From contig NZ_FUKO01000017.1 in the NCBI RefSeq assembly GCF_900163815.1, positions 1-64,000 on the forward strand: a DNA stretch of 64,000 bases, given 5' to 3'. Every line of letters begins with the position of its first letter. Positions within the stretch are counted from its first letter, which is position 1. The notes beneath the pieces were generated by a model. That model was not told where the DNA came from. It made no database searches and worked only from the letters and a program-made list of their open reading frames with translations. Made by a program: the position numbers and the translations under genes. Source of the DNA: Microbacterium esteraromaticum (GTDB taxonomy: Bacteria > Actinomycetota > Actinomycetes > Actinomycetales > Microbacteriaceae). Below, piece after piece: positions 1-7,178 of this stretch.

Positions 1-70
1 ATGACGACCTCCATTCACCTGGTAGGTACGTCGGTCAAACCCGACACGTCGACAACCCCGAGGCAACGGT

Positions 71-1138
71 TCAACTGGCGGTCAGGCGACCCAGCTCGGC
101 CACGAAGGCGTCGACGTCGTCTTCGTGCGTGTCGAAACTGCACATCCAGCGCACCTCGTTGCGGGCGGCATCCCAGTCGTAGAAACGGAAGGATTCGCGC
201 AGCTTGTCGGCCACACCGTCGGGCAGCGTCGCGAAGACGCCATTCGCCTGGGTCGGCTGGGTGAACTCGACACCGCTGACGGCCCCGTCTGCGATTCCCT
301 GCTCGATAGCCGCGCGCAGCCGCTGGGCCATCGCATTGGAATGACGAGCGTTGCGCAGCCACAGGTCGCCCTCCAGCAGGGCAATCAGCTGCGCCGAGAC
401 GAAGCGCATCTTCGAGGAGAGCTGCATGTTCAGCTTGCGGCCGAACAGCAGTCCGTCGGCGGCCTCCGGGTTCAGCACGACGACGGCTTCTCCGAGCATC
501 GCGCCGTTCTTCGTGCCGCCGAAGCTGAGCACGTCGACGCCGACGTCGCGGGTGAACGCGCGAAGCGGCAGGTCGAGTGCGGCAGCCGCATTCGAGAGCC
601 GTGCACCATCGAGGTGCAGGCGCATGCCGCGCTCATGAGCGTGGTCGGCGAGCTCGCGGATCTCGGCGGCCGTGTACAGCGTGCCGAGCTCGGTCGACTG
701 GGTGATCGAGACGACCAGCGGCTGCGCGCGGTGCTCGTCGCCCCAGCCCCATGCCTCGCGGTCCACGAGTTCGGGGGTCAGCTTGCCGTCTTCGGTGTCA
801 ACCGTCAGCAGCTTGATGCCGCCGACTCGCTCGGGCGCACCGCCTTCGTCGACGTTGATGTGGGCGGAGGATGCCGCGATCACCGCGCCCCAGCGCGGCA
901 GCATCGACTGCAGGCCGACGACGTTCGCGCCCGTGCCGTTGAATACGGGGAAGGCTTCGACGCCCTCACCGAAGTGCTGCTGGAACACCTGCTGCAGATG
1001 CTCGGTGTAGACGTCTGCGCCGTAGGCGCTCTGGTGGCCGTCATTGGCGGCGGCGATCGCCGCGAGCACCTCGGGGTGGATGCCGGAATAGTTGTCAGAT
1101 GCGAAGCCGCGAACGGCGCTGTCATGCAGAATGCTCAC
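71..1138 (-). CDS. Threonine aldolase family PLP enzyme (beta-eliminating lyase)
   Basis: A 355-residue fold-type I PLP enzyme of the low-specificity L-threonine aldolase family, which cleaves threonine or allo-threonine to glycine and acetaldehyde. Visible family features are SDNYSG near the N-terminus, HLDGAR at about 175-180 (Asp and Arg contacting PLP) and FGGTKNG with Lys210 as the likely Schiff-base lysine. The length is normal. The GTG start overlaps the stop of the upstream SDR gene by 4 nt (GTGA), so the two are translationally coupled. It is the last gene of the DUF6421-SDR-aldolase operon. The true substrate may be another beta-hydroxy amino acid, since the family is promiscuous. 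Confidence 0.88.
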   Translation of the reverse strand: MSILHDSAVRGFASDNYSGIHPEVLAAIAAANDGHQSAYGADVYTEHLQQVFQQHFGEGVEAFPVFNGTGANVVGLQSMLPRWGAVIAASSAHINVDEGGAPERVGGIKLLTVDTEDGKLTPELVDREAWGWGDEHRAQPLVVSITQSTELGTLYTAAEIRELADHAHERGMRLHLDGARLSNAAAALDLPLRAFTRDVGVDVLSFGGTKNGAMLGEAVVVLNPEAADGLLFGRKLNMQLSSKMRFVSAQLIALLEGDLWLRNARHSNAMAQRLRAAIEQGIADGAVSGVEFTQPTQANGVFATLPDGVADKLRESFRFYDWDAARNEVRWMCSFDTHEDDVDAFVAELGRLTAS

Positions 1139-1794
1139 TGTGCAAGCCTAGGGCCGAGCACCCGCACCGTGTCGTTCAGAGTGGGCGCTTCCTCGTTCCA
1201 CAGGTCGACGACGGCCGCGGCCAGCAGATCGGGATCGAGAGCGCCCGCGGCGCGGAAGATGACGGATGCTGCAGAAAGCGGCAGACCAGCATCCCGAGCA
1301 GCCTTCGCGAACCCGTGCGCAACGGACCGCGTCCAGGCCTCGCTCGCCGCCTTGACAGCCGCATAGTTCGCGCCTCCGGCCAGCGGTCGCTCGACCGCGG
1401 TGGCAGAGACGATCGCGAAGCGACCGGCACCCGATGTCTGCAAGGCGGAATCGAATGCCCGACTTGTCGCGCGCACCGCCTGAAGTGCCGGCAGGAGGGC
1501 TGCGAAGTCTTCGTCGCTCTGGCCGGCGAGCCCGCCGCCGCCGCGCCAGCCGCCGACCAGCGAGATCACGCCGTCGACGGCGCCGATGCGATCAGCCAGG
1601 ACAATCATCTCGGCCAGCGACGTGGCATCCGCCACCTCGACCTGAGCGCCCGCATCAGCGAGCGGCTCCAGACGCTCGGGCGAGCGGCCGGTGGCGATCA
1701 CTCGAGCACCCGCATCGCTGAGGGCGCGAGTGGTGGCGAGGCCGGCAGCGCTGGTGGCTCCGGCGAGAAGGACAGTGCGTCCGGATGCGGTCAT
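1135..1794 (-). CDS. SDR family oxidoreductase
   Basis: A 219-residue short-chain dehydrogenase/reductase. The N-terminal nucleotide-binding turn AGATSAAG (11-18) takes the place of the classical TGxxxGxG, and the catalytic set is Ser130 with YAAVK (Tyr144, Lys148). A Gly-rich stretch at about 81-88 replaces the usual NNAG region. The C-terminus is shorter than in classical SDRs. The ATG follows a good Shine-Dalgarno (GAGGAG). It lies 43 nt downstream of the DUF6421 gene and is coupled to the aldolase gene. The substrate is unknown. Context suggests oxidation or reduction of a product or substrate of the aldolase. Confidence 0.85.
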   Translation of the reverse strand: MTASGRTVLLAGATSAAGLATTRALSDAGARVIATGRSPERLEPLADAGAQVEVADATSLAEMIVLADRIGAVDGVISLVGGWRGGGGLAGQSDEDFAALLPALQAVRATSRAFDSALQTSGAGRFAIVSATAVERPLAGGANYAAVKAASEAWTRSVAHGFAKAARDAGLPLSAASVIFRAAGALDPDLLAAAVVDLWNEEAPTLNDTVRVLGPRLAQ

Positions 1795-1837
1795 CGAATG
1801 CTCCTCGTCATTGTGGAATCAAGCCGGCGCAGACGAC

Positions 1838-3268
1838 TCAATCGTCGTCGCCGCGGATGCCGACCGTCGACTCGATGACCGGCCGCATCTTCTTGTTCAG
1901 AGTCTCGAAGAACATCGACAGCGGGAACTCATCGTCCATCACGGCATCCGTGTATCCCTTCGGCGCGCCCGCGAGAATCTCATCCGACAGACCGCGCGCC
2001 CACTGCGACGCGGGGTGCGGGGTGAGCGTGCCGCGGACCAGCTCGTACGCAGCGAGCCAGTGCGCCACCTTCGGGCGGTCGATGGAGTGCCAGTACAGGT
2101 CGTCGATCGCATCTCCCAGCGCCACCACGGCGTCGGGAACGCTGTCCCAATCGAAGGCGAGTGCGGTGTCGGTCCAGTGCAGCACGCCGCGCTGGTGCAG
2201 CCAGGCGAACAGCAGCTGACCGCCGACGGCGTCGTAGTTGCGCGTGCGGTTGCCGGTGATCGCGAAGCGGAAGATCCGGTCGAAGATAACCGCGTACTGC
2301 ACGAGGTGCGCGTACTCGTGCATCTCCTGCTCGGTCTCGGTGAGCTGCTCGCCAGCGGCGATGCGCGCGTCGAATGCCCGCTCGATGTTCACCGACTCGC
2401 GGAACGCCGTCATATCGCAGCGCATCTCCTCGAGGGAGTACAGGAAGAACGGCATCCGCTGCTTGATCATGAACGGGTCGAACGGCAGGTCGCCGCGCAT
2501 GTGGGTGCGATCGTGGATGATGTCCCACATCACGAAGGTCTTCTCGGTGACTTCCTGATCGTCGAGCATCTTCGCGGCGCGCTCGGGCAGTTCGAGGTTC
2601 GTGATCTCGGATGCCGCGCGCACGACGCGCCGGTAGCGGGCGGCTTCGCGATCCTGGAAGATCGCCCCCCACGTGAAGCTCGGGATCTCGCGCATCGCCA
2701 CGGTCTCAGGGAAGAGCACGGCTGAGTTCGTGTCGTAGCCGGGCGTGAAGTCGACCAGGCGAAGCGAGACGAACAGCTTGTTGCCGTAGTCGCCGGCCTC
2801 GAGCTCGGCGATGAACTCCGGCCAGATCGCCTCGACGATCAGCGCCTCGACGAGACGCTCGCTGGATCCGTTCTGGGTGTACATCGGGAACACGACGAGG
2901 TGTCGGATGCCATCGACGCGGTGCTGCTGCGGCTGGAAAGCCATCAGCGAGTCGAGGAAGTCGGGCTCGGCGAAGCCACCGTGGGCCCAGCGCTGGAAGT
3001 CGACCACGAGTGCGTCGAGGTAGGCGGCGTCATGCGGGAAGGCGGGAGCGAGTGCCCGGATGCCGCCGATGATGGCGGCGGTGTGCCGAGCGGCATCCTC
3101 GTGGACGTCCGTATCCACGATCGAGCCGTCCTTGACCTGCAGCGCGCGGATCGCGATGGCGGCGTCCTTCAGCTGCTTCCACGCGGCGCTGGACTCGGCC
3201 ATGCGAGCGTCCTCAACGACCTCGGGCTCGCCCATGATGGCCTGGGAGTGGGTGGTGATAAGGGGCAT
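1838..3268 (-). CDS. DUF6421 family protein
   Basis: A 476-residue protein that I recognise as the DUF6421 family, which has no assigned function. It has no signal peptide or membrane segment and looks cytosolic. The best-looking core is residues 245-290: WDIIHDRTH (His252, His256), then LPFD, then EEMRCD (Glu280, Glu281, Asp285). The HDxxH plus distal acidic residues resembles a metal-binding hydrolase centre, but that is inference. The ATG has a clear SD (GGAGG). It is the first gene of an operon with an SDR enzyme and a threonine-aldolase-type enzyme, and is divergent from an Lrp/AsnC regulator that probably controls it. Confidence 0.8.
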   Translation of the reverse strand: MPLITTHSQAIMGEPEVVEDARMAESSAAWKQLKDAAIAIRALQVKDGSIVDTDVHEDAARHTAAIIGGIRALAPAFPHDAAYLDALVVDFQRWAHGGFAEPDFLDSLMAFQPQQHRVDGIRHLVVFPMYTQNGSSERLVEALIVEAIWPEFIAELEAGDYGNKLFVSLRLVDFTPGYDTNSAVLFPETVAMREIPSFTWGAIFQDREAARYRRVVRAASEITNLELPERAAKMLDDQEVTEKTFVMWDIIHDRTHMRGDLPFDPFMIKQRMPFFLYSLEEMRCDMTAFRESVNIERAFDARIAAGEQLTETEQEMHEYAHLVQYAVIFDRIFRFAITGNRTRNYDAVGGQLLFAWLHQRGVLHWTDTALAFDWDSVPDAVVALGDAIDDLYWHSIDRPKVAHWLAAYELVRGTLTPHPASQWARGLSDEILAGAPKGYTDAVMDDEFPLSMFFETLNKKMRPVIESTVGIRGDDD

Positions 3269-3294
3269 CGGAACCTCCGATCAGACAGAAAACA

Positions 3295-3305
3295 GGAAAT
3301 ATTCC
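3295..3305. promoter_or_regulatory. Candidate Lrp/AsnC operator in divergent intergenic region
   Basis: The dyad GGAAATATTCC lies between the divergent DUF6421 and Lrp/AsnC genes in an AT-rich patch, and a second GGAATA occurs at the 3' side on the other strand. Lrp/AsnC proteins usually bind degenerate AT-rich dyads and control a divergent neighbour. The assignment is inferred from position. Confidence 0.4.
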
Positions 3306-3327
3306 GGCTGTACGCCGAAACTACCGT

Positions 3328-3333
3328 TATTAT
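3328..3333 (+). promoter_or_regulatory. -10 element of leaderless Lrp/AsnC gene
   Basis: TATTAT ends 7 nt before the ATG at 3341 and no Shine-Dalgarno is present. Transcription would start at or next to the A of the ATG. Confidence 0.55.
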
Positions 3334-3340
3334 TCCATGT

Positions 3341-3781
3341 ATGGATGATGCTGTCGACCACACGATCGTTGCTGCTGTGGCCCGGGATGGACGGGCGACG
3401 CTCTCGCAGTTGTCCGAGGCCGTCGGGCTGTCGACTTCGGCCGTGCAGTCGCGGCTGAAGCGGCTGGAGAGCCGCGGCGTGATCACCGGCTACCAGGCCG
3501 TGCTCGACCCGGAGGAGGTCGGTGTGCCGCTGTCGGCCTTCGTCGAGATCACACCGTTGGATCCTGCCCAGCCCGACAACGCACCCGAGCTGCTCGAGCA
3601 CCTCAGCGCAATCGAGGCATGCCACTCGATCGCCGGCGACGCGGCCTACATGCTGTTCGTGCGGGTTGCATCGCCGCGTGCGCTGGAGCAGCTCGTCAAC
3701 GACATCCGCCTGACCGCGAATGTCAGCACGCACACCACGGTCGTTCTGCAGACCTACTACGAGCGCCGGCCGATCGTCTGA
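3341..3781 (+). CDS. Lrp/AsnC family transcriptional regulator
   Basis: A 146-residue regulator with an N-terminal winged helix-turn-helix (about 5-60, containing LSQLSEAVGLSTSAVQSRLKR) and a C-terminal RAM/AsnC ligand-binding domain (about 65-140). The length is typical of the family. I chose the ATG at 3341 because it gives the standard N-terminus (MDDAVDHT) and sits 7 nt after a TATTAT box. Reading frames extending further upstream run into the divergent DUF6421 gene. It probably senses an amino acid and controls the divergent operon of DUF6421, SDR and aldolase genes. Confidence 0.9.
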   Translation: MDDAVDHTIVAAVARDGRATLSQLSEAVGLSTSAVQSRLKRLESRGVITGYQAVLDPEEVGVPLSAFVEITPLDPAQPDNAPELLEHLSAIEACHSIAGDAAYMLFVRVASPRALEQLVNDIRLTANVSTHTTVVLQTYYERRPIV

Positions 3782-3796
3782 CAGTCCTGCGGGGCG

Positions 3797-4600
3797 TCAG
3801 GCGAGCAGGGAGCGGACGGCGACGGCGGCCGCATCGACGGCATCCGTCACTGCGGCGCCGCGGCGCAGCTCCGCCAGCACTGCACCGGCGAACGCATCGC
3901 CGGTGCCCTTGACCGTCGTCGGGATGAGCGGATGCTCCAGCCTCGTCGCGTCCTCGCGAGTCACGACGACGTCGACGAGCGTGGGGCCGCCGGTCGCTGC
4001 GCCGCCGCTGATCACGATCCACTCCGTGCGCGGGCCCAGCAGACCCCGGGCCGCGGCCTCGGCATCTGCAGAAGCGTCTGCGCCGCTCAGCAGGCCGAGC
4101 TCGAACCCGTTCGGCACGACGCCGGTGGCCAGCGGCAGCATCCGCTCGCGCAGCGCCGGGGCGACGGCGGGGTCGGTGTACATCCCCACGTCAGAATCGC
4201 CGAGTGTCGGGTCGACCAGTACGCGCAGGTCAGGTCGACGCGCGAGCAGCGGTTCGAGGGCATCGGCCACGGCATGCACCTGCTCGGGTGATGCGAAGTA
4301 GCCGGTGCACACGCTGTCGATCTCATCGAGTGCGCCGAGCGCCTCAAGATCGCGGATGCTGCCGGCCAGCCACTCCGCAGGCAGCGGCGTCGCGTGCACA
4401 CTCGGGTAGTGCGGCAGGTTGCTCAACACGATGGTGGGCAGCGGCACGACGCGCACCCCCGAAAGCATCGGCAGCACTCCGTTCATGCCGACCGACCCGA
4501 AAGCGACTTGGGAGCCGATCAGCAGCACCTCCGCCGGGCGGCGATCCAGCTCCCAGCGGGCGCGGCCGTGCGCCCAATCCGGCTTGCTCGCGGTGCTCAC
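3797..4600 (-). CDS. pdxY: Pyridoxal kinase
   Basis: A 267-residue ribokinase-superfamily enzyme that phosphorylates pyridoxal and related vitamers to PLP. Diagnostic features are GSQVAFGSVG at 29-38, DPTLGDSDVG at 130-139 and KGTGDAF at 231-237 with Asp235 as catalytic base. The GTG start overlaps the stop of the upstream YggS-type gene (GTGA), so the two genes form a vitamin B6 salvage and homeostasis pair. The PLP-dependent aldolase cluster lies close by, but on a separate unit. Confidence 0.9.
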   Translation of the reverse strand: MSTASKPDWAHGRARWELDRRPAEVLLIGSQVAFGSVGMNGVLPMLSGVRVVPLPTIVLSNLPHYPSVHATPLPAEWLAGSIRDLEALGALDEIDSVCTGYFASPEQVHAVADALEPLLARRPDLRVLVDPTLGDSDVGMYTDPAVAPALRERMLPLATGVVPNGFELGLLSGADASADAEAAARGLLGPRTEWIVISGGAATGGPTLVDVVVTREDATRLEHPLIPTTVKGTGDAFAGAVLAELRRGAAVTDAVDAAAVAVRSLLA

Positions 4601-5364
4601 TTCGCGAAGCCCGGCCAGTACTCAGAATCCGGTGTCTGGCGTGCGCCGAAGATCGCCTGTCCGACGCGCACGACCGTCGCGCCCTCTTCGATGGCGGCCT
4701 GATAGTCGCCGGACATGCCCATCGACAGCTCACCCGGGCCGACCAGATCGCGCTCACGAGCTTGATCGCGCAGGTCGCGCAGAATGCGGAAGCACTCCCG
4801 CACGCGGTCGGTGTCGCTGGTGAACAGGGCGAGGGTCATCAGGCCTTGCACACGCAGACTGTCGTGGTGCTGCAGTGCTTCGAGAAAAGCGAGCGCCTCG
4901 CCGGGCTCAAGGCCGAACTTCGACTCCTCGGCGGAGGTGTTCACCTGCACGAAGACATCGAGAGAGCGGCCAGCGGCCTGCAGTCGCCGGTCGAGAGCAT
5001 CGGCGAGGCGGATGCTGTCCAGCGCCTGGAACTCGTCGGCGAACGCGACGACGTCCTTCGCCTTATTGGTCTGGAGGTGTCCGATGACCGACCAGCGCAC
5101 GTCTTGGTCGGCGAGGTTCTCGGCCTTGCGCTTGGCTTCCTGCACCTTGTTCTCGCCCAGGTCTACAGCCCCCGCCTCGATCGCCAGCAGCAGTCGCTCC
5201 TCGGGGACGGTCTTGCTCACCGACAGCAGACGGATGCCCGCAGCATCCCGACCCGATCTCTCTGCCGCGGCAGCGATGTTCGCTCGCACATCGGCGAGAT
5301 TCTGAGCGAATTCCTCGACGGAATTCGCCTGGGGATACAGGGCGCGGGCGGGCTGATCGGTCAC
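4597..5364 (-). CDS. YggS/PLPBP family pyridoxal phosphate homeostasis protein
   Basis: A 255-residue alanine-racemase-like barrel protein that binds PLP without known catalysis and keeps B6 and amino acid pools in balance. It has the SVSKTVP segment with PLP Lys51, GENKVQE, WSVIGHLQTNKAK, and SMGMSGD with the Gly/Ser phosphate cup. I chose the GTG at 5364 rather than the ATG at 5397, because TACTCT sits exactly 6 nt before it and the family homology starts here. It is coupled to pdxY. Confidence 0.9.
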   Translation of the reverse strand: MTDQPARALYPQANSVEEFAQNLADVRANIAAAAERSGRDAAGIRLLSVSKTVPEERLLLAIEAGAVDLGENKVQEAKRKAENLADQDVRWSVIGHLQTNKAKDVVAFADEFQALDSIRLADALDRRLQAAGRSLDVFVQVNTSAEESKFGLEPGEALAFLEALQHHDSLRVQGLMTLALFTSDTDRVRECFRILRDLRDQARERDLVGPGELSMGMSGDYQAAIEEGATVVRVGQAIFGARQTPDSEYWPGFAK

Positions 5365-5370
5365 GCTTCG

Positions 5371-5376
5371 AGAGTA
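5371..5376 (-). promoter_or_regulatory. -10 element, leaderless yggS-type gene
   Basis: TACTCT on the minus strand is followed by 6 nt and then the GTG start. No Shine-Dalgarno is seen. Confidence 0.55.
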
Positions 5377-5406
5377 CTCGGCCGACGCCCGCAGCATCCT
5401 TTCACC

Positions 5407-5471
5407 GAGAAAGCACTTCCCGCACGAGAAACCACGTGCGAGGTGGTTTCTCGCGCCGGAAGTGGTTTCTC
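5407..5471. repeat. Nested palindromic repeat, copy 1
   Basis: A 65-nt element made of two stems, one inside the other. The outer arms are GAGAAAGCACTTCC (5407-5420) and GGAAGTGGTTTCTC (5458-5471), with one mismatch. The inner arms are CGAGAAACCAC (5425-5435) and GTGGTTTCTCG (5443-5453), a perfect 11-bp match around a 7-nt loop GTGCGAG. A second copy is at 24448-24514. Here it fills the space between the divergent yggS-type and menA genes. It may be a REP or MITE-like element, a DNA-protein site or a structured RNA. Confidence 0.85.
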
Positions 5472-5494
5472 ACGGGGAGGATCGGCCGAGCCAG

Positions 5495-5500
5495 TAGGCT
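5495..5500 (+). promoter_or_regulatory. -10 element, leaderless menA
   Basis: TAGGCT is followed by 7 nt and the GTG start of menA. No ribosome binding site is visible. Confidence 0.55.
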
Positions 5501-5507
5501 TCCGACC

Positions 5508-6452
5508 GTGGCATCCCGAACCAAGAAGAAGCGCACGAGCGGCAACCCGGCCAAGCGACCCGTGATCGAAGCAGGTCCGGTGACGGCCGGCGATTGGATC
5601 GGCGCCGCGCGGCTGCGAACCCTGCCGCTGGCGGTCGCCCCCGTGATTCTCGGCACCGGCGCTGCGCAGGTCACCGATCGCAGCCTGCACTGGGTGATCG
5701 CCCTCGCCTGCCTGGCGGTCGCGGTGCTGCTGCAGATCGGGGTGAACTTCGCCAACGATTACAGCGACGGCATCCGCGGCACCGACGCCCACCGCGTCGG
5801 ACCCGCCCGCCTGACGGCATCCGGCAGGGTCCCGGCCAAGCAGGTGCTGATCACCGCGCTGGTCTTCTTCGCGCTCGCCGCGCTCGCCGGCCTCACGATC
5901 GTCATCCGCACTCAGCAGTGGTGGATGCTGGCCGTCGGCGCCATCAGCATCGTCGCCGCCTGGTTCTACACCGGCGGCAAGCGCCCCTACGGCTACAACG
6001 CGATGGGCGAACTGTTCGTCTTCGTCTTCTTCGGACTGGTCGCAGTGCTCGGCACCACCTGGGTGCAGTCGTTCGCGCTGCCGCTCGAGGCTTGGCTCGC
6101 CGCCATCGCCGCGGGACTGTTCGCCTGCGCCGTGCTGCTGGCGAACAACCTGCGCGACATCGACCAGGACCGCGAAGTCGGCAAGCGCACGCTGACTGTC
6201 CTCATCGGCAAGCGCGCCACGCAGGTGCTGTTCACGCTGTTCGCGCTCGTGCCGTTCGGCATCGCGGCTTTCTTCGCACTGCTGCTCTATCCGATCGCCT
6301 GGCTGTCGCTGCTGGTGCTGCTGGCTGTGATTCCCGCAATCGCCATCGTGTGGTCGTACCGTCAGCCGCGCGAACTGGTGATCGCGCTGAGCCTCACGTC
6401 GCTGTCGTCGCTCGCGTACGCCGGATTGATCTACTGGGCGCTGGTCGGCTGA
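5508..6452 (+). CDS. menA: 1,4-dihydroxy-2-naphthoate polyprenyltransferase
   Basis: A 314-residue UbiA-superfamily integral membrane enzyme that attaches the polyprenyl chain to DHNA in menaquinone synthesis. Both Asp-rich, Mg-binding motifs are present: NDYSDGIRGTD at 83-93 and DIDQDREVGKRT at 217-228. About eight or nine hydrophobic segments follow a short basic N-terminus. The GTG at 5508 is chosen over upstream starts because it lies 7 nt after TAGGCT and the upstream extension would run through the palindromic repeat. It works with menD, menG, menF and the polyprenyl synthase found further on. Confidence 0.93.
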   Translation: MASRTKKKRTSGNPAKRPVIEAGPVTAGDWIGAARLRTLPLAVAPVILGTGAAQVTDRSLHWVIALACLAVAVLLQIGVNFANDYSDGIRGTDAHRVGPARLTASGRVPAKQVLITALVFFALAALAGLTIVIRTQQWWMLAVGAISIVAAWFYTGGKRPYGYNAMGELFVFVFFGLVAVLGTTWVQSFALPLEAWLAAIAAGLFACAVLLANNLRDIDQDREVGKRTLTVLIGKRATQVLFTLFALVPFGIAAFFALLLYPIAWLSLLVLLAVIPAIAIVWSYRQPRELVIALSLTSLSSLAYAGLIYWALVG

Positions 6453-6468
6453 AGACGTCGCGGAGCGA

Positions 6469-6738
6469 TCAGACCTCGGGGTCGGCCCGGTCTTCGATGT
6501 CTTCGTCGCTTGCGGCCGCGGTGCGCTGGGCGCGTCGCTCGTACAGTTCCCGCGACGTCTTCGACAACGGGGAGCGCAGGAACAGCAGCGAGATGCTCAT
6601 GCCGATGAGTGCGGCGAACAGCGCGGCCAGCCACCAGTACTCGCGGAAGATCGGAAAGAAGAACCACATGATCGCGAGGGGCACGAAGAACGCCAGCAAC
6701 CGCAGCACGGTGTAGACGACAAACGGTGGAAACTTCAC
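6469..6738 (-). CDS. DUF4229 domain-containing small membrane protein
   Basis: An 89-residue protein with two hydrophobic helices (about 5-25 and 30-52), then LRSPLSKTSRELYERR and a charged tail. This is the usual build of DUF4229 proteins, which are found near menaquinone genes in actinobacteria. The GTG at 6738 is chosen over an in-frame ATG at 6792, because TACACT lies 6 nt before it and the family begins with the KFPPFVVYTVLRL stretch. It converges on menA, with a gap of 16 nt. The function is unknown. Confidence 0.75.
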   Translation of the reverse strand: MKFPPFVVYTVLRLLAFFVPLAIMWFFFPIFREYWWLAALFAALIGMSISLLFLRSPLSKTSRELYERRAQRTAAASDEDIEDRADPEV

Positions 6739-6744
6739 CCTCTC

Positions 6745-6750
6745 AGTGTA
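6745..6750 (-). promoter_or_regulatory. -10 element, leaderless DUF4229 gene
   Basis: TACACT on the minus strand is followed by 6 nt (GAGAGG) and the GTG start. Confidence 0.5.
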
Positions 6751-6824
6751 CGAGCGGGTTCTAGGCGGATGCTGTGGATCGCGCGCGTTCACAGCCGAGC
6801 AGTCCGGGCGATGCTGGAGCGATC

Positions 6825-6830
6825 TAGACT
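6825..6830 (+). promoter_or_regulatory. -10 element, leaderless PLDc_N gene
   Basis: TAGACT is followed by 6 nt and the ATG at 6837. Confidence 0.55.
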
Positions 6831-6836
6831 GAGAGC

Positions 6837-7178
6837 ATGGCGCGTTTCCTCATCGTCGGCGCGTTCCTCGCCGCCGTGTTCTGGATCTACAGCGTCGTCG
6901 ACTGCGCCGCGCAGCCGACGACGCGGCACCGCGGTGTCTCGAAGACGGTGTGGGTGCTCATCGTTGTGCTGCTGCCGGTGATCGGCGGCATCCTCTGGTT
7001 CCTGCTCGGACGTCGCCGCGCTGGCGAGTCGAACTCGCAGTACGTGTCTGGCCCCGACGACCGGCCCGACGTGCTGCGAGGCATGGACAAGGCCGAGCAG
7101 GATGCTCGGATCCGTCAGCTGGAAGAAGAGCTAGCGCGTCTCGACGACGAAGCTGACGGCGCGGACCCGCGGTCGTGA
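6837..7178 (+). CDS. PLDc_N domain small membrane protein
   Basis: A 113-residue protein with two transmembrane helices (about 3-22 and 38-58) separated by a short basic loop containing a DC pair, ending in GGILWFLLGRRR. This matches the PLDc_N (phospholipase D N-terminal) membrane module, here without any phospholipase domain. The C-terminal half is charged and probably coiled coil (EQDARIRQLEEELARLDDE). Its stop overlaps the menD start by 4 nt, so menD is translated from the same leaderless mRNA. It probably anchors or influences a membrane process. The role is unknown. Confidence 0.72.
   Translation: MARFLIVGAFLAAVFWIYSVVDCAAQPTTRHRGVSKTVWVLIVVLLPVIGGILWFLLGRRRAGESNSQYVSGPDDRPDVLRGMDKAEQDARIRQLEEELARLDDEADGADPRS

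Noticed and set aside
1..264. Open frame at the left edge starting ATG at base 1
   Set aside because: It overlaps the threonine aldolase gene antisense, is Arg-rich without domains and has no visible start signal. The left edge to 70 holds only the 3' flank of that gene.
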